The notes below the pieces were generated by a model. That model was not told the origin of the DNA. It made no database searches and saw only the letters and a program-made list of their open reading frames with translations. From assembly GCF_029962835.1 (NCBI RefSeq), contig NC_080584.1, positions 77,218,862-77,282,861 on the forward strand: a DNA stretch of 64,000 nucleotides, given 5' to 3'. Below are positions 11,077 through 21,787 of this stretch, in pieces; the first letter of the stretch is position 1; each line of letters opens with the position of its first letter. A program made the position numbers and the translations under genes. This DNA is from Magnolia sinica. Its lineage: Eukaryota; Streptophyta; Magnoliopsida; Magnoliales; Magnoliaceae.

Positions 11077-11512
11077 TGCTGGACCCAACTCGATCTATGT
11101 GTTGTACATCTACATCGTCCATCTGCATTTGCAGAAGCTCATTTTAGACGATGTCCCAAATTGAGGCACATCTAAAGATTAAGTGTGGATCACACCACAA
11201 GAAAACAATGGTCATTGAATGCCCAGCGTTAAAAACTTTGTAGGGCCCACTATAATGTTTATTTGGCATTAAACATGTTGATAAGGTCAAACAGATCCAA
11301 AACCTAAGAAGGGAAAACACAAATATATGATTGATCAAAAAATTTTGTGGCCCAAAGAAGTTTTTAATGGTAGGAGATCAAACCTCGCTGTTTTCTTTGG
11401 TTAAGTCCACTTGAGCTTTAGATCTACCTCATTCTTTGGCTCATGCCTTAAAATGATCTCTCCAAATGGATGGATGGTGTGGATACAACACATACATCAC
11501 AGTGAGGCCAGC
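11077..11512. mobile_element. Foldback repeat element, copy 3
   Basis: Both arms and centre are recognisable: left agctcattttagacgatg and cacaccacaagaaaacaatg, centre gttgataaggtcaaacagat, right arm ending in acaacacatacatcacagtg. The flanking sequence downstream returns to the telomere-like array at 11598. The three copies at 10300-11512 therefore interrupt that array as a cluster. Confidence 0.65.
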
Positions 11513-11597
11513 TTAAGTTGGTGATGTCACATCAATACCCAATAACCACTCAACTTGTCAGTAGTTAATCCGCGTCTGGATACAGCCAGTTGCGACC

Positions 11598-12157
11598 CTC
11601 ACCTACACCTTAACCTAACCCTAAACCTACACCTTAACCTAACCCTAAACCTACACTTTAACCTAACCCTAAACCAACACCTTAACCTAAACCTTTAACC
11701 CTATTCTCAAATCCCTATAACCCTAACCTAAACCTAAACCTAAACTCGAAAACCTAAACCTAAACCAGATCCCGAACCTGAACCCGAACCCGAATTCCTA
11801 AACCTAAACCTAAACCTAATATCAAATCCCTAAGCCTAAACCTAAACCTATAACCCTAACCTAAACCTAAACTTGAAAACCTAAACCTATACTCGATCTC
11901 GAACCCGAACCCAAATCCAAATCCCTAAACCCTAAGCCTAAACCTAAACCTAAACCTATTCTCAAATCCCTAAACCTAAACCTACACCTAAACCTAAACT
12001 TATAACCCTAACATAAACCTAAACCTAAACCTAAACCTGATCCCGAACCCGAACCCGAATTCCTAAACTTAACTTGAAAATCTAAACCTAAACCCGATTC
12101 CGAACCTGAACCCGAATTACTAAACCCTAAGCCTAAACCTAAACCTAAACTTACACC
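11598..12157 (+). repeat. Degenerate telomere-like (CCTAAA)n array, main block
   Basis: About 560 bp of cctaaa/cttaacc/ccctaaa units, with higher-order blocks containing gaacccgaacccgaa and tctcaaatcccta. The array is cut at 12158 by the CACTA-like element. Orientation is C-rich on the plus strand, opposite to the arrays at 19545-23276. Confidence 0.85.
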
Positions 12158-12952
12158 CACTACAAGAAAACTCACTTTTACCAATGAAAATTTTCGTCGC
12201 TAAATCCACATTTTTCATAGGTAAAAGGTTTGACCGATGAATTTTTTTCGTCAGTAAATTCGTCGGTAAAAGACCGAAGGTAAAGGCTTCTACCAACGAA
12301 AAACTTTTCGTTGGTAAAGGTAAGGCTTTTACCGACAAATTTTTTCGTCGGTAAAAAATAAGTAAAAGACTTTTACCGACGAATTTTGTCATCGGGAAAA
12401 AATAAGTAAAAAACTTTTACCTACAAATTTTTTCGACGGTAAAAAATAAGTAAAATACTTTTACTGATGAATTTTTTCGTAGGTAAAAATATTTATGAAA
12501 CTTTTACCGACGAATTTTTTCGTCGGTAAAAAATAAGTAAAAAACTTTTACCGACAATTTGTTTCGCAGATAAAAATATTTCACGATACTTTTACCTACG
12601 AAAATTTTCATAGGTAAAAATATTTACAGAACTTTTACCGTCGATTTTTTTCGTAGGTAAAAATATTTCACGATACTTTCACCTACGAAACTAATTGTTT
12701 CGTCTGTAAAAAATAAGTAAAAAACTTTTACCGACAATTTTTTTCGTAGGTAAAATATTTCACAATACTTTTACCTACGAAATGTTTCATAGGTAAAAAT
12801 ATTTACAAAACTTTTCCCTACGAAAAGTTTCATAGGTAAAAACATGGATGAGACTTTTACCTATGAAAATTTTCGTGGGTAAAAAACGTGGATGAGACTT
12901 TTACCTGTGAAATATTTCGTCAGTAAAAGTCTCTATTTTTTTTCCAGTATTC
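12158..12952. mobile_element. CACTA-type non-autonomous element with hairpin array
   Basis: The left end reads cactacaagaaaa, matching the terminal motif of plant CACTA (En/Spm) transposons. The right end is degenerate (tttccagta near 12941). The whole interior is an array of about 15-16 short inverted repeats of the form ttttaccgacgaa..ttcgtcggtaaaa. They are separated by aaataagtaaaaaac or atatttcacgatac linkers, with a unit of about 44-47 bp. CACTA subterminal repeats normally bind the transposase. Here they fill the element and nothing codes for a transposase. A matching 3-bp target duplication was not clear. Confidence 0.75.
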
Positions 12953-13017
12953 TAGCACAAAATTCCTGATATACACCTATTACAATATATTTCATCATAT
13001 TCTTCCTGATATGCACC

Positions 13018-13159
13018 TTTTTTTTGTTAGCTTGTTAGTACACACCAATTGTCAGTACATGCACGGTTAGCCACCCCCACTATAGATCGATACCAAGACC
13101 TCAAGTGTTGAAATAAGGTATATCCACTCAGTCTACCAATTGAGTTATGGATCAGGGTG
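13018..13159 (-). mobile_element. tRNA-derived SINE, copy 1
   Basis: Read on the minus strand, the element starts with a tRNA-like head. It has an A-box-like actcaattggtagactg and a B-box-like ggtatcgatct, then a ggggtggctaac body, and ends in an A-run (poly-T on the plus strand at 13018). Flanks ttcctgatatgcacc (13003-13017) and ttcctgatatacacc (13160-13174) are a 15-bp target duplication with one mismatch. It shares head, body and tail with the copy at 52938-53087. Confidence 0.8.
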
Positions 13160-13174
13160 TTCCTGATATACACC

Positions 13175-13748
13175 TGTTATATAATATAATTCATCATATT
13201 CACATTCACATCCATCTAAACCCAAACGACGTAAATCCATCCAAACATAAGCTGCATCCATCCAAACACAAACAATCTTATCCACATCACATTCATCCAT
13301 GCATAAATACATATAAGTTTAGCATCATAAATAAAATACAAAAATTATTCATAGCCTATTTCCTGGTGGGGCTCACAAAATTCAGTGTGGTGAACACATC
13401 GCCGACTGTACACACACACACCTATGTCCTTACTCATGCATTCATGGTAGATTCAAAATAGTTTCAATACAAGGTTACGAGTTCAAGTACCCATTATGGC
13501 TGTAAGCGACCCTAGTGTGTGAGTGTGTGTAAAAAGAAAAAGAAAGAAAGAAATTGCTAAATTATCTTTTGGGTTGAGCCTAATGGTACTTGGTGATTTT
13601 TCATCAAGTAAAAATTATTATTAGTTATTTTTAGAAAGATGTGATTAGGCCACTTATAATTATATTAACATGATAAAATGTTGTACGTATATTTGAGCAG
13701 ACACCAAAAAATAAACAATCCTATGAAAAAATAAATGAAAAGAGAGAG
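13175..13748. other. Non-coding spacer left of the giant LTR
   Basis: No gene is supported. The frame at 13147-13461 is His/Pro/Asn-rich low-complexity sequence. The stretch ends in a GA-rich run that supplies the target site of the LTR at 13749. Confidence 0.4.
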
Positions 13749-14482
13749 TGTAAGACCTGTATCATAACCGTACCATTCCATAAGCTTCCGTAATCCTCCC
13801 GGTCGAATTTTGGTGACCCGCGATCTGTTATCGACGTTTGCGCACGATCCTAAGTTGTGTCCCATATATCAGAGTCGGATCGACTCGAAACTTATACCCT
13901 TGCGACCGCGCCATCGCCGCGGTTCCGACGCCACATATTACGCGTTAAGGTGATACCCGGGCCAGGAGATGTGGGCCCGCGTTCAGTTCGAGAAAAACGC
14001 CGCGCATTGTAAATACCGAGAGAATCTCTACAATATGTCAATTCAATCAAGTATATGTCACATTACCCAAAAAGCAACCCAAAGTCAACTCTCCCTCTCT
14101 TCACCCATCCGTTTTCAAGTACACCCATCACTCACCCATCACTCACCCCATCACTCACCCATCCCTCTCTCTCTTACGACCTCTCTCTCTCTCTCTCATT
14201 TTTCTCCCAAGCACCATGAGAGCACCCAACGTCCATGACTTCCATGGAGATGCTTGTGTGGCCCACCTTCTTACCTCCCATCCTCACCCTCCAAAGATAA
14301 TCTCGACCGTTGAATCGCATCCCTTGGAGCTCGGGAGACCAAAGAGGCTAGAAGATTTACAATGGTGGGTAATTTTAGTATTTGATTTTGTGATTTAAGG
14401 GCCCACATATGGTGGGACCCATCTTGATGTATGCATTATATCATGGAGGAGCTCATAGTGACGGAGCTCCTCCCATTATCAC

Positions 14483-14485
<3 letters not shown>

Positions 14486-14541
<56 letters not shown>
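14486..14541. repeat. (TC)n microsatellite
   Basis: An almost pure CT/TC tract of about 55 bp inside the giant LTR. It creates spurious Ser-Leu and Arg-Glu frames on both strands. Confidence 0.95.
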
Positions 14542-14545
<4 letters not shown>

Positions 14546-15939
14546 TTGGTTACTTGATGGCCCACCTGATGTGTGGTGGAGATGCAAAGCATCCATCATG
14601 GTGGAGCCCACCTTAGTGTACGTGAGAAATCCACACCGTCTACAGATCTGGACGGCGCTGGACACCGTTCTAGACTGTGCTCCACTGTGATGTATGTGTA
14701 TATCAACACTTTTCATCCATTTTTCTTGGATGTGGGGCCACCTCACACGTGTGGCTCGTGTATGTATTTTCTCCAACCGTCCATCACGGGACGCTGGATG
14801 CTGCTGACCTGCAGAAAAAAATTAAATATACATATTTATATATGTAAAATAATGATAATAATAATTATATATATATATATGAGATGTATATTTGGTGGGC
14901 CCCACGTGGGACCCACCTCCTGACGGTGTAGCTAGGGTCTGATGATCTAGGCCGTCCGTCCGTTTGAGGACGTGAAACCTAGCATCGCCCACCTCCTTTG
15001 TCGTTTGGGCCATCCCACACGTGTGGCATGTGTGGGATGGGACCCACTTGATGTACGTGCCTTACATCCTAGGTGTCCATCCGTTTGAAAACGGTGGACC
15101 CTACAGTGATGTATGTGTTTTATGCATGTCGTCCAATCGTTTGGGACGTGAGACCCACCCACCGTGGAATGGGCTGGCTGGAACGCTCAAACCAGCAACA
15201 CAAGTTGCTGAACCATGAGCAGCAAGCTCCGTGGGTCCCTTTGATCCACGCCATCTAATGGAGCCCACAGATGTATGCATTGAATATCACACCGTCTATT
15301 TCTGGATGGTGATTGGTGGGAGCGCACCTTGATGTATTATTCATCCAAGCCGTCCGTGCAACTCACGTGGACGCTGGATCAAAGTAAATAAATATATATA
15401 TTTCTATATATGATATATACGTATAGCATATGTATACGTGGTGGGGCCCACGTGGGACCCACTTACTATATAACGGGTTGGATAGTGTACTGCACACAGC
15501 TGCATACAGCTGACTGTATTAACGTCAGCTGTGTCCGTGGGCCTCCATCACGAGGTATTGTTATATCCAGACTGTCCATCTCAATGGTCCACCGTGATGC
15601 ATGCATTTCTCCTAACCGTCCATCTCTTTTACCAACATGGGACCACCACGACGTATTTATTTCACCCACACCGTCCAGATTGCGCTGGACGGTGCTGGAC
15701 AATGTTTGAATGGTGTTGATTTACATGGATAATGTTTAGGCGGTGCTGATTGTCATTAGTGAGTCGTGTGCCCCATAGAATGATAGTGCACGGTGATTCA
15801 CGTGTTGCACCTGCCACTGTTGAAATGATTTTAGATGTAATCCAAGCCCTCACCCACATTATAATGGGACCCACTGCGATATATATGTTATTCACACCAT
15901 CCATGGCCCTCACGTGATGTATGTGTTTGATCCGAATTG

Positions 15940-16560
15940 TCCATAGATGAGGCCCATGTGGTGTAATTAAGGGCCCATATGTGAGGCCCACCTTAATGTA
16001 TTTATGGCCCATTCATGAGGCCTATCTTGACGTATTTGTGGCCCATCCGTTAAGGCCCACCTTGATGCAATTGTGGCCCATTTGATGAGGCCCAATGTGA
16101 TGTATATTAGGCCCGTGGATGCTGCCCACTTGTTATGAATTTGGCCTATGTGATGAGGCCCATTGTGGTGTGTATTAAGCCGTGGGATGTGACCCATTGT
16201 GATGTATCATGGTCTATGGGCAAGGCCCATTGTGATATAAATTAGGCCCATGACGCATGACCCTTTTGATGTATTCAAGGCCCAGTTATGTAGCCCATTT
16301 GATGCATATGAGGCCCATTTGCTGCGTATGCGGGGCCCACCTGTTAAGTATATAAAGTCCATTGGTGTGACCTATGTATGTGACCGACTTGATGTATGTG
16401 GCCCATTGCGATGCATATAGGCCCAGGTATGTAGCCCATTGTAATGTATTTGTGGCCCATTTGGTGAGGCCCGATGTGGTGTATATGTGGCCCTTGAGTG
16501 AGGCCTATTGCGATGTATATTAGGCCTTTATGCGAGGCCATGGACCCACTATGATGTTTG
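15940..16560. repeat. GGCCCA/GTGATGTAT minisatellite in giant LTR
   Basis: Many degenerate units of roughly 30-40 bp run in tandem, each with gaggccca followed by ttgatgtat or tgtgatgtat and a tggcccat segment. A second stretch resumes at about 17080-17290. The frames at 15967-16197 and 16344-16589 (minus) only translate this repeat. Confidence 0.75.
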
Positions 16561-16679
16561 GCTCTATGTGGGCCACTCTTTGGAAGCAATGTTAGTTAAA
16601 CGTCCATATGGACGGGCGATGATGGTTAGATGTCCACATTGTGACCTTCCCCTAGGCCTTATTCGACCGATTGTCAAGG

Positions 16680-17075
16680 CCGAGTATTGAGTCCGATTGA
16701 TGTGACCGATTTGTCGATTCTGATTATCGATCGATTCTGATTGTTATGACCGATTGTCGGTTCTGATTGACGTAATCGATTTACCAATTCCGATTATCGA
16801 TCGATTCCAATTGTCATTACCAATTACCAGTTCTGATTGACATGACCGATTTGCTAATTCTGATTATCGATCGATTCCAGTTGTCGTGACCGATTGTCGA
16901 TTGGCGATTGAGGCCGATTATTATGACCGATTTGCCGATTCCGATTATTGATCGATTCCGGTTGTCATAGCTGATTATCAATTAGCGATCGAGGCCGATT
17001 ATTATGACCGATTGTCGATTTCAATTGACGTGACTGATTTGCCGATTCCAATTGTTGATACAGGCTGATTGTCGA
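16680..17075. repeat. ~70-bp CGATT-rich tandem repeat in giant LTR
   Basis: The anchor attatcgatcgattc lies at 16723, 16793 and 16863 (70-bp steps), then degenerately at 16944 (81 bp). Each unit holds several gaccgattgtcgatt-like sub-repeats, giving a two-level structure. Copy A at 2870-4994 has only a trace of this array (caccgattccaattgacgat near 3315), so the array expanded or contracted between copies. Confidence 0.8.
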
Positions 17076-19223
17076 GGCCCAATGTGATTTATATGCGGCC
17101 TGTATTTGAAGCCCATTATGATGTGCATTCGGACCGTATTTGAGGCCCATTGTGATGTGTATTCGGCCTGTGTTTAAGGCCCAATGCGATGTATATGAGG
17201 CCTATGTGATGAGGCCCATTGTAAGGCATTTAAGGGTCAGGCGATGTAGCCCCTTGTGATGTATGATAGGCCCATATAAAATGACCATCATGATGTGTAT
17301 TAAGCTCTTGAGTGAGGCTCATGGTGTTGTACATTAGGTTCTTGTATTAGGTTCTTGTATGAGGCTCATGGTGTTGTACATTAGGTTCTTGTATTAAGCT
17401 CTTGAGTGAGGCTCCAGTATATGTTAGGCTCTATGTGGGTCATTCCTTGGGGGCAAAGTTAGTCAAATGTTCACATTATCGAGGTCGATGGTTGAAGCCG
17501 ATTATTGATACCGATTATAAGTATGTGAAAGCATAACATCATGATACATGCCCATACACATCATCTGCATGTTTGTTATGAGATGTGATTGACAATTGCA
17601 TATGTCATTGGGCAGGTTGCTACGAGACTCCCTGATAGGCGGAGATTGTCTCGTATGAGCGCACGGTATGCGTAGGATTGATGCATGATAAAATTGTATG
17701 ACTCATGCATCTTGCATTGTATGTTGAGAGTACTGTACGCCCTAGCAACATCAAGGTCGTGGCCTCCACAGGCATATCGTGGATGGCCAAATGGGACACC
17801 GAAAATATTTGGTTCTAGCATACGAGCGCCATAGATGTCCCTGGATAAAAATCCATAAACCTCCGTGGCCAGGAGACACCCCAACGTCGAGACCGAGTGA
17901 ATATATATGAGCACATGAGGGTCGTATACTAGTAGGCTGCGTCTTCCACTATGTCGTGGTCAGGTGGGAGGGGATGTGACCTTACCCGCCTGAGTGAGGG
18001 GGCAATGTCTAAGTTAAGTTTGACCAGCTTGAGGAATGGGTTTGCTATCTACGAGCCGGGCTCGATATTGGCAGGTGGATAGTGAAGTCTCTTCCACTTA
18101 CCCAGTTGTGCGCTCAGATAGGGGCGGCAAGCTGGCGTAGAGTGTAATAGACTCCAGTGATTATCCCAGAGAGGAACCGTACTGATATGTGGACTTATTG
18201 AGCAGGAGTTGCATACTCATTCATTCATTCATTCACTATCCACTCGGGCTAGTGGTGCGCAAGTATTTGTTACGTGTACCTTCGCAATGGCCAAGATTTC
18301 GGTTGGGGCATGTGACTAACCCAAGATCAGGAGTTTACCACATTGAGTCTGATTATCCAAATTTAGGTATGGGACTAGTTTGGATAAAAGTCCTTGTGGT
18401 GGACCCCGTAGCCTGTGATACTACGTACTATTATCCCGACTTCGCACTCCAGCATGGTCATTTCATTCGCATCGCATATTGCATTACATCCGCGACATAT
18501 GGTATTCTGGGTTGCTATGATTCTGCATTTATATGAACTAGATGAGATTGGCGGCATTCGTGGATTCGCCAGAATTTTCGTATTACATTGCATCCTTTGT
18601 ACCTGATATATGTCTTATTATGTCTCTGCATTGCATAGATCTACATTGCTTCCTTAGTATGTGATATTGGTTAATGTTTTTGCATCGTATAGCCTTGGTA
18701 CGGCTAATGACACTCATGGATTTGTCAGTATTTTCGCTTACTCTGTTATCGTTTGATTCATGATCTTACCTATATTTCTGACATTGTATGATTATGACGT
18801 TATATTTGCATGCTTGGTACTTATCTTATGCACACACTTACACCACCCTCTAAGATTTTTATAAGCTTATGCACGATAGATGTGTGTAGGTAATGTTAGG
18901 TTTCGGCGGCGTGGAGCTTAAAGCATGCAGCGGACCTCTGGAGCTTTGATTTTTGATATATGTATTTCTCTTTCAGCATTGTATTCAAATGATTATATTA
19001 GTGGATATGTGATGACGTTTTTGCCTTTGTGATTTGGGTAATCTTGTGGTTATTCTTATTACGAGATAAATGTACGTTGAAAAATCCTCCTTGTACGATC
19101 CCAGGATTGGAATCTAGCGTATGTACGCTGGGAGCCGAGAATGGGGTACTACGGAGGCTGTCAGCACCGGATTTGGTGATCGAAAATTTTGTGAGTCCGG
19201 TTTTCCGAGTATGGGACATGACA

Positions 19224-19544
19224 GAGAGAACATATGAGAGGTGATCCTTATCTCCTTTGATGGATTCAAGCTACATGTGCCCTACCCAACTTCCTAAAAG
19301 GAGAAGTTATATGGGTCTTGAAATAATGTTGGTGACAAATCCACCTTGTCTATTAATATTATCATATTCTGTTAGCACATGACTCTAAAAATTAGATAAA
19401 TTCAAATCTTAAATAATCTATGCTAGAAGAGATGGTGGAGATGGAAATAGATGCATTGTGATGCTTGAGTTCGAGTATGCTTGCCAACAAAGCAAGATTT
19501 TCTTGTTTGTTGCCATGTGATTGAGCAACGCTATTACATCAATC
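19224..19544. other. Spacer between giant LTR and TTAGGT arrays
   Basis: About 320 bp with no recognisable gene or element end. It separates the LTR's target duplication from the first telomere-like units at about 19545. Confidence 0.4.
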
Positions 19545-21112
19545 AGGTTCGGGTTTGGGATCGGGTTTAGGTTTGGGTTTTCAAGTTTAGGTTTAAGTTT
19601 AGGTTTAGGTTAGGGAGTTGAGATTAGGATTAGGTGTAGGTTTAGGTTTAGGGATTTGAGAATACATTTAGGTTTTAGGTTTAAGTTTAGGTTCTAGGTT
19701 ATAGGTTTAGGTTGTAGGTTTAGGTTTAGGTTAAGGTTAGGTTATAGGTTATAGGTTAAGGTTTAGGCTATAGGTTTTGGTTTAGGTTAAGGTTATAGGT
19801 TTAAGTTTAGGTTAAGGTTTAGGTTTAGGTTATAGGTTTAGGTTATAGGTTATAGGTTACAGGTTATAGCTTTAGGGAATTGAGAATAGGTTAAGGTTTA
19901 GGTTTAGGAAATCAGGTTCGAGTTCGAGATCAGGTTTATGTTTAGATTTTCAAGTTTAGGTTAGGGAGTTGAGATTAGGATTAGGTGTAGGTTTAGGTTA
20001 AGGGATTTGAGAATACATTTAGGTTTTAGGTTTAGGTTTAGGTTTAGGTTTTACGTTTAAGTTAAGGTTACAGATTTAGGTTATAGGTTTAGGTTTAGAT
20101 TATAAGTGTAGGTTATAGGTTTAGGTTTAAGTTAGGTTATAGGTTAACGTTTATGGACTTGAGTTTAGGTTATAAGTTATAGGTTTAAGTTGTAGGTTAT
20201 AGGTTATAGGTTATAGGTTATAGGTTAAGATTTAGGTTTAGGTTACAGGTTTAGGTTTAGGTTAAGGTTTTGGTTTAGGTTATAGGTTATAGGTTTTGGG
20301 ATTTGAGAATAGGTTTAAGATATAAGTATAGGTTTAGGTTAATGTTGTAGGTTATAGATTTAGGTTTTAGATTTATGTTAATGTTGCAGGTTATAGTTTT
20401 AGGTTATAGGTTTAGGTTTAGGTTTAGGGATTTGAGAATACATTTAGGTTTTAGGTTTAGGTTTAGGTTTTAGGTTTTAGTTTTAGGTTTAGGTTTAGGT
20501 TAAGGTTTAGGTTATAGGTTATAGGTTATAAGTTATAAGTTTAGGAATTTGAGAATAGGTTAAGGTTTAGGTTTAAGAAATCGGGTTCGGGTTCGGGATT
20601 GGGTTTAGGTTTGGGTTTTGAAGTTGAGGTTTAGGTTTAGGTTAGGGAGTTGAGATTAGGATTAGGTGTAGGTTTAGGTTTCGGAATTTGAGAATACATT
20701 TAGGTTTTAGGTTTAGGTTTATGTTTTACATTTAGGTTAAGGTTATAGGTTTAGGTTTAGGTTTAGGTTATAAGTGTAGGTTATAAGTTTAGGTTTAGGT
20801 TTAGGTTAGGTTATATGTTAAAGTTTAGGGAATTGAGTTTAGGTTATATGTTATAGGTTTAAGTTATAGGTTATAGGTTATAGGTTAAGGTTTAGGTTAT
20901 AGGTTAAGGTTTAGGTTTAGGTTAAGGTTTAGGTTTAGGTTTAGGTTATAGGTTTTGGGAATTGAGAATAGGTTAAGGTTTAGGTTTAGAAAATCGGGTT
21001 CAGGTTCGGGTTCGGGATCGAGTTTAGTCTTGGGTTTTCAAGTTTAAGTGTAGGTTTACATTTAGGTTAGGGAGTTGAGATTAGGATTAGGTGTAGGTTT
21101 TGGTTTATGTAT
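19545..21112 (-). repeat. Degenerate telomere-like (TTAGGT)n array 1
   Basis: About 1.57 kb of ttaggttt, ttataggt and ttaaggt units, occasionally true tttaggg. Higher-order blocks recur: ggttcgggttYgggatcggg then tttgggttttcaag near 19548, 19914, 20583 and 20997, and gttgagattaggattaggtg. Orientation is G-rich on the plus strand, the reverse complement of the 9-12 kb arrays. It ends at the inverted 169-bp satellite. Confidence 0.85.
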
Positions 21113-21455
21113 TAGATCCATTAATTCTGAGCTAATACATAAACACGGGCCTATCCAAATGGCCAGGCCACTCCAATGCTGTCCATAGAAAATGGACAGT
21201 TTTATCACGGTCATAATAGCGGTTTCCACGTTCCAGAGACCCCCGCTCCACATCTGGATAGCTCCGACGCACATCCGAGTCTGCTCCATCAATTTCGAGC
21301 TAATACATAAACACGAGCCTGTCCAAATGGCCAGGCCACTCTTATGTTGTCTATAGAAAATGAACAGCTTCATCATGATCATAACAGTAGTTCCTACCTT
21401 CCAAGGACCCCCGCTCAACATCCAGATAGCTCCGACGCACATCCGGGACCTGGTC
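21113..21455 (-). repeat. 169-bp satellite, two inverted copies
   Basis: These are the reverse complement of the unit at 9032-9369. Unit starts lie near 21119 and 21287 (catYaatttYgagctaatac), about 169 bp apart. The blocks ctgtccatagaaaatg, gacccccgctc and gctccgacgcacatcc are preserved. The pair borders the telomere-like array as it does on the left side. Confidence 0.85.
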
Positions 21456-21787
21456 TAATTGCTCGGGAAATAAGTGAGTTAAGTGTTAGTCATGGGTTGG
21501 GCTTGAACCTCGTTTTCAGCCCTACAATCAGTCCAAACCTCATTATCAGGTTGGAGAATATCATTAGGTGATGTTAAATGGAATATGCACTTCACATGCC
21601 AGTGGACCACTAACATAACAGTACTTGCATATTATAGTGGTACTCAAATTCTACTGATTCAAGCTTTCCATGAAGTCATCCACAAACCATTCTACATTGT
21701 AGTCAATGAGTTGGGTGTATACCACCTAACTCATCGACTAGTGTATGAAGTGTGTACACCATTCACACCATTAACCACATTTTTTTT
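21456..21787. other. Unique insert within the array block
   Basis: About 330 bp without telomere-like units. One short inverted repeat is visible (tgagttgggtgta and accacctaactca near 21708-21735). Two small frames end here without any recognisable domain. Confidence 0.5.

Larger units (their letters stand above)
13749..19223 (+). mobile_element. Giant candidate solo LTR (~5.5 kb), gypsy-like
   Basis: The segment begins tgtaagacctgtatc, ends gagtatgggacatgaca and is flanked on both sides by gagag (13744-13748 and 19224-19228). This is the expected 5-bp target duplication, although the site is low complexity. No gag-pol frame, primer-binding site or polypurine tract is seen inside, so it behaves as a single LTR. 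Its 3' half is co-linear with 2870-4994. Its interior holds GGGCCCACC..GATGTATG..CCGTCC blocks (14400-15900), a GGCCCA/GTGATGTAT minisatellite, a 70-bp CGATT repeat and a (TC)n tract. LTRs of this size are known in some gypsy lineages. The strand is inferred from the end motifs. Confidence 0.6.

Noticed and set aside
9370..12157. True chromosome end
   Set aside because: Units are mostly 6-bp CCTAAA variants, heavily degenerate, interrupted by satellite and transposons, and flanked by ordinary sequence on both sides. They are interstitial telomere-like repeats.
12158..12952. CRISPR-like array
   Set aside because: Units are themselves palindromic and near-contiguous, without unique spacers, in a plant nuclear context; the CACTACAAGAAA end identifies a transposon.
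14409..14776. Ser-Leu and Arg-Glu frames
   Set aside because: Product of the (TC)n tract at 14486-14541.
15967..16589. Minus-strand open frames with repeated Gly-Leu-Thr/His-Ile-Gly peptides (also 2966-3278)
   Set aside because: They translate the GGCCCA/GTGATGTAT minisatellite of the LTR and have no start context, domain or codon signature of a gene.
18189..18606. Plus-strand frames of 63-115 residues
   Set aside because: They fall inside the giant LTR, and the equivalent stretch in copy A (around 4000-4400) does not keep the frame open.
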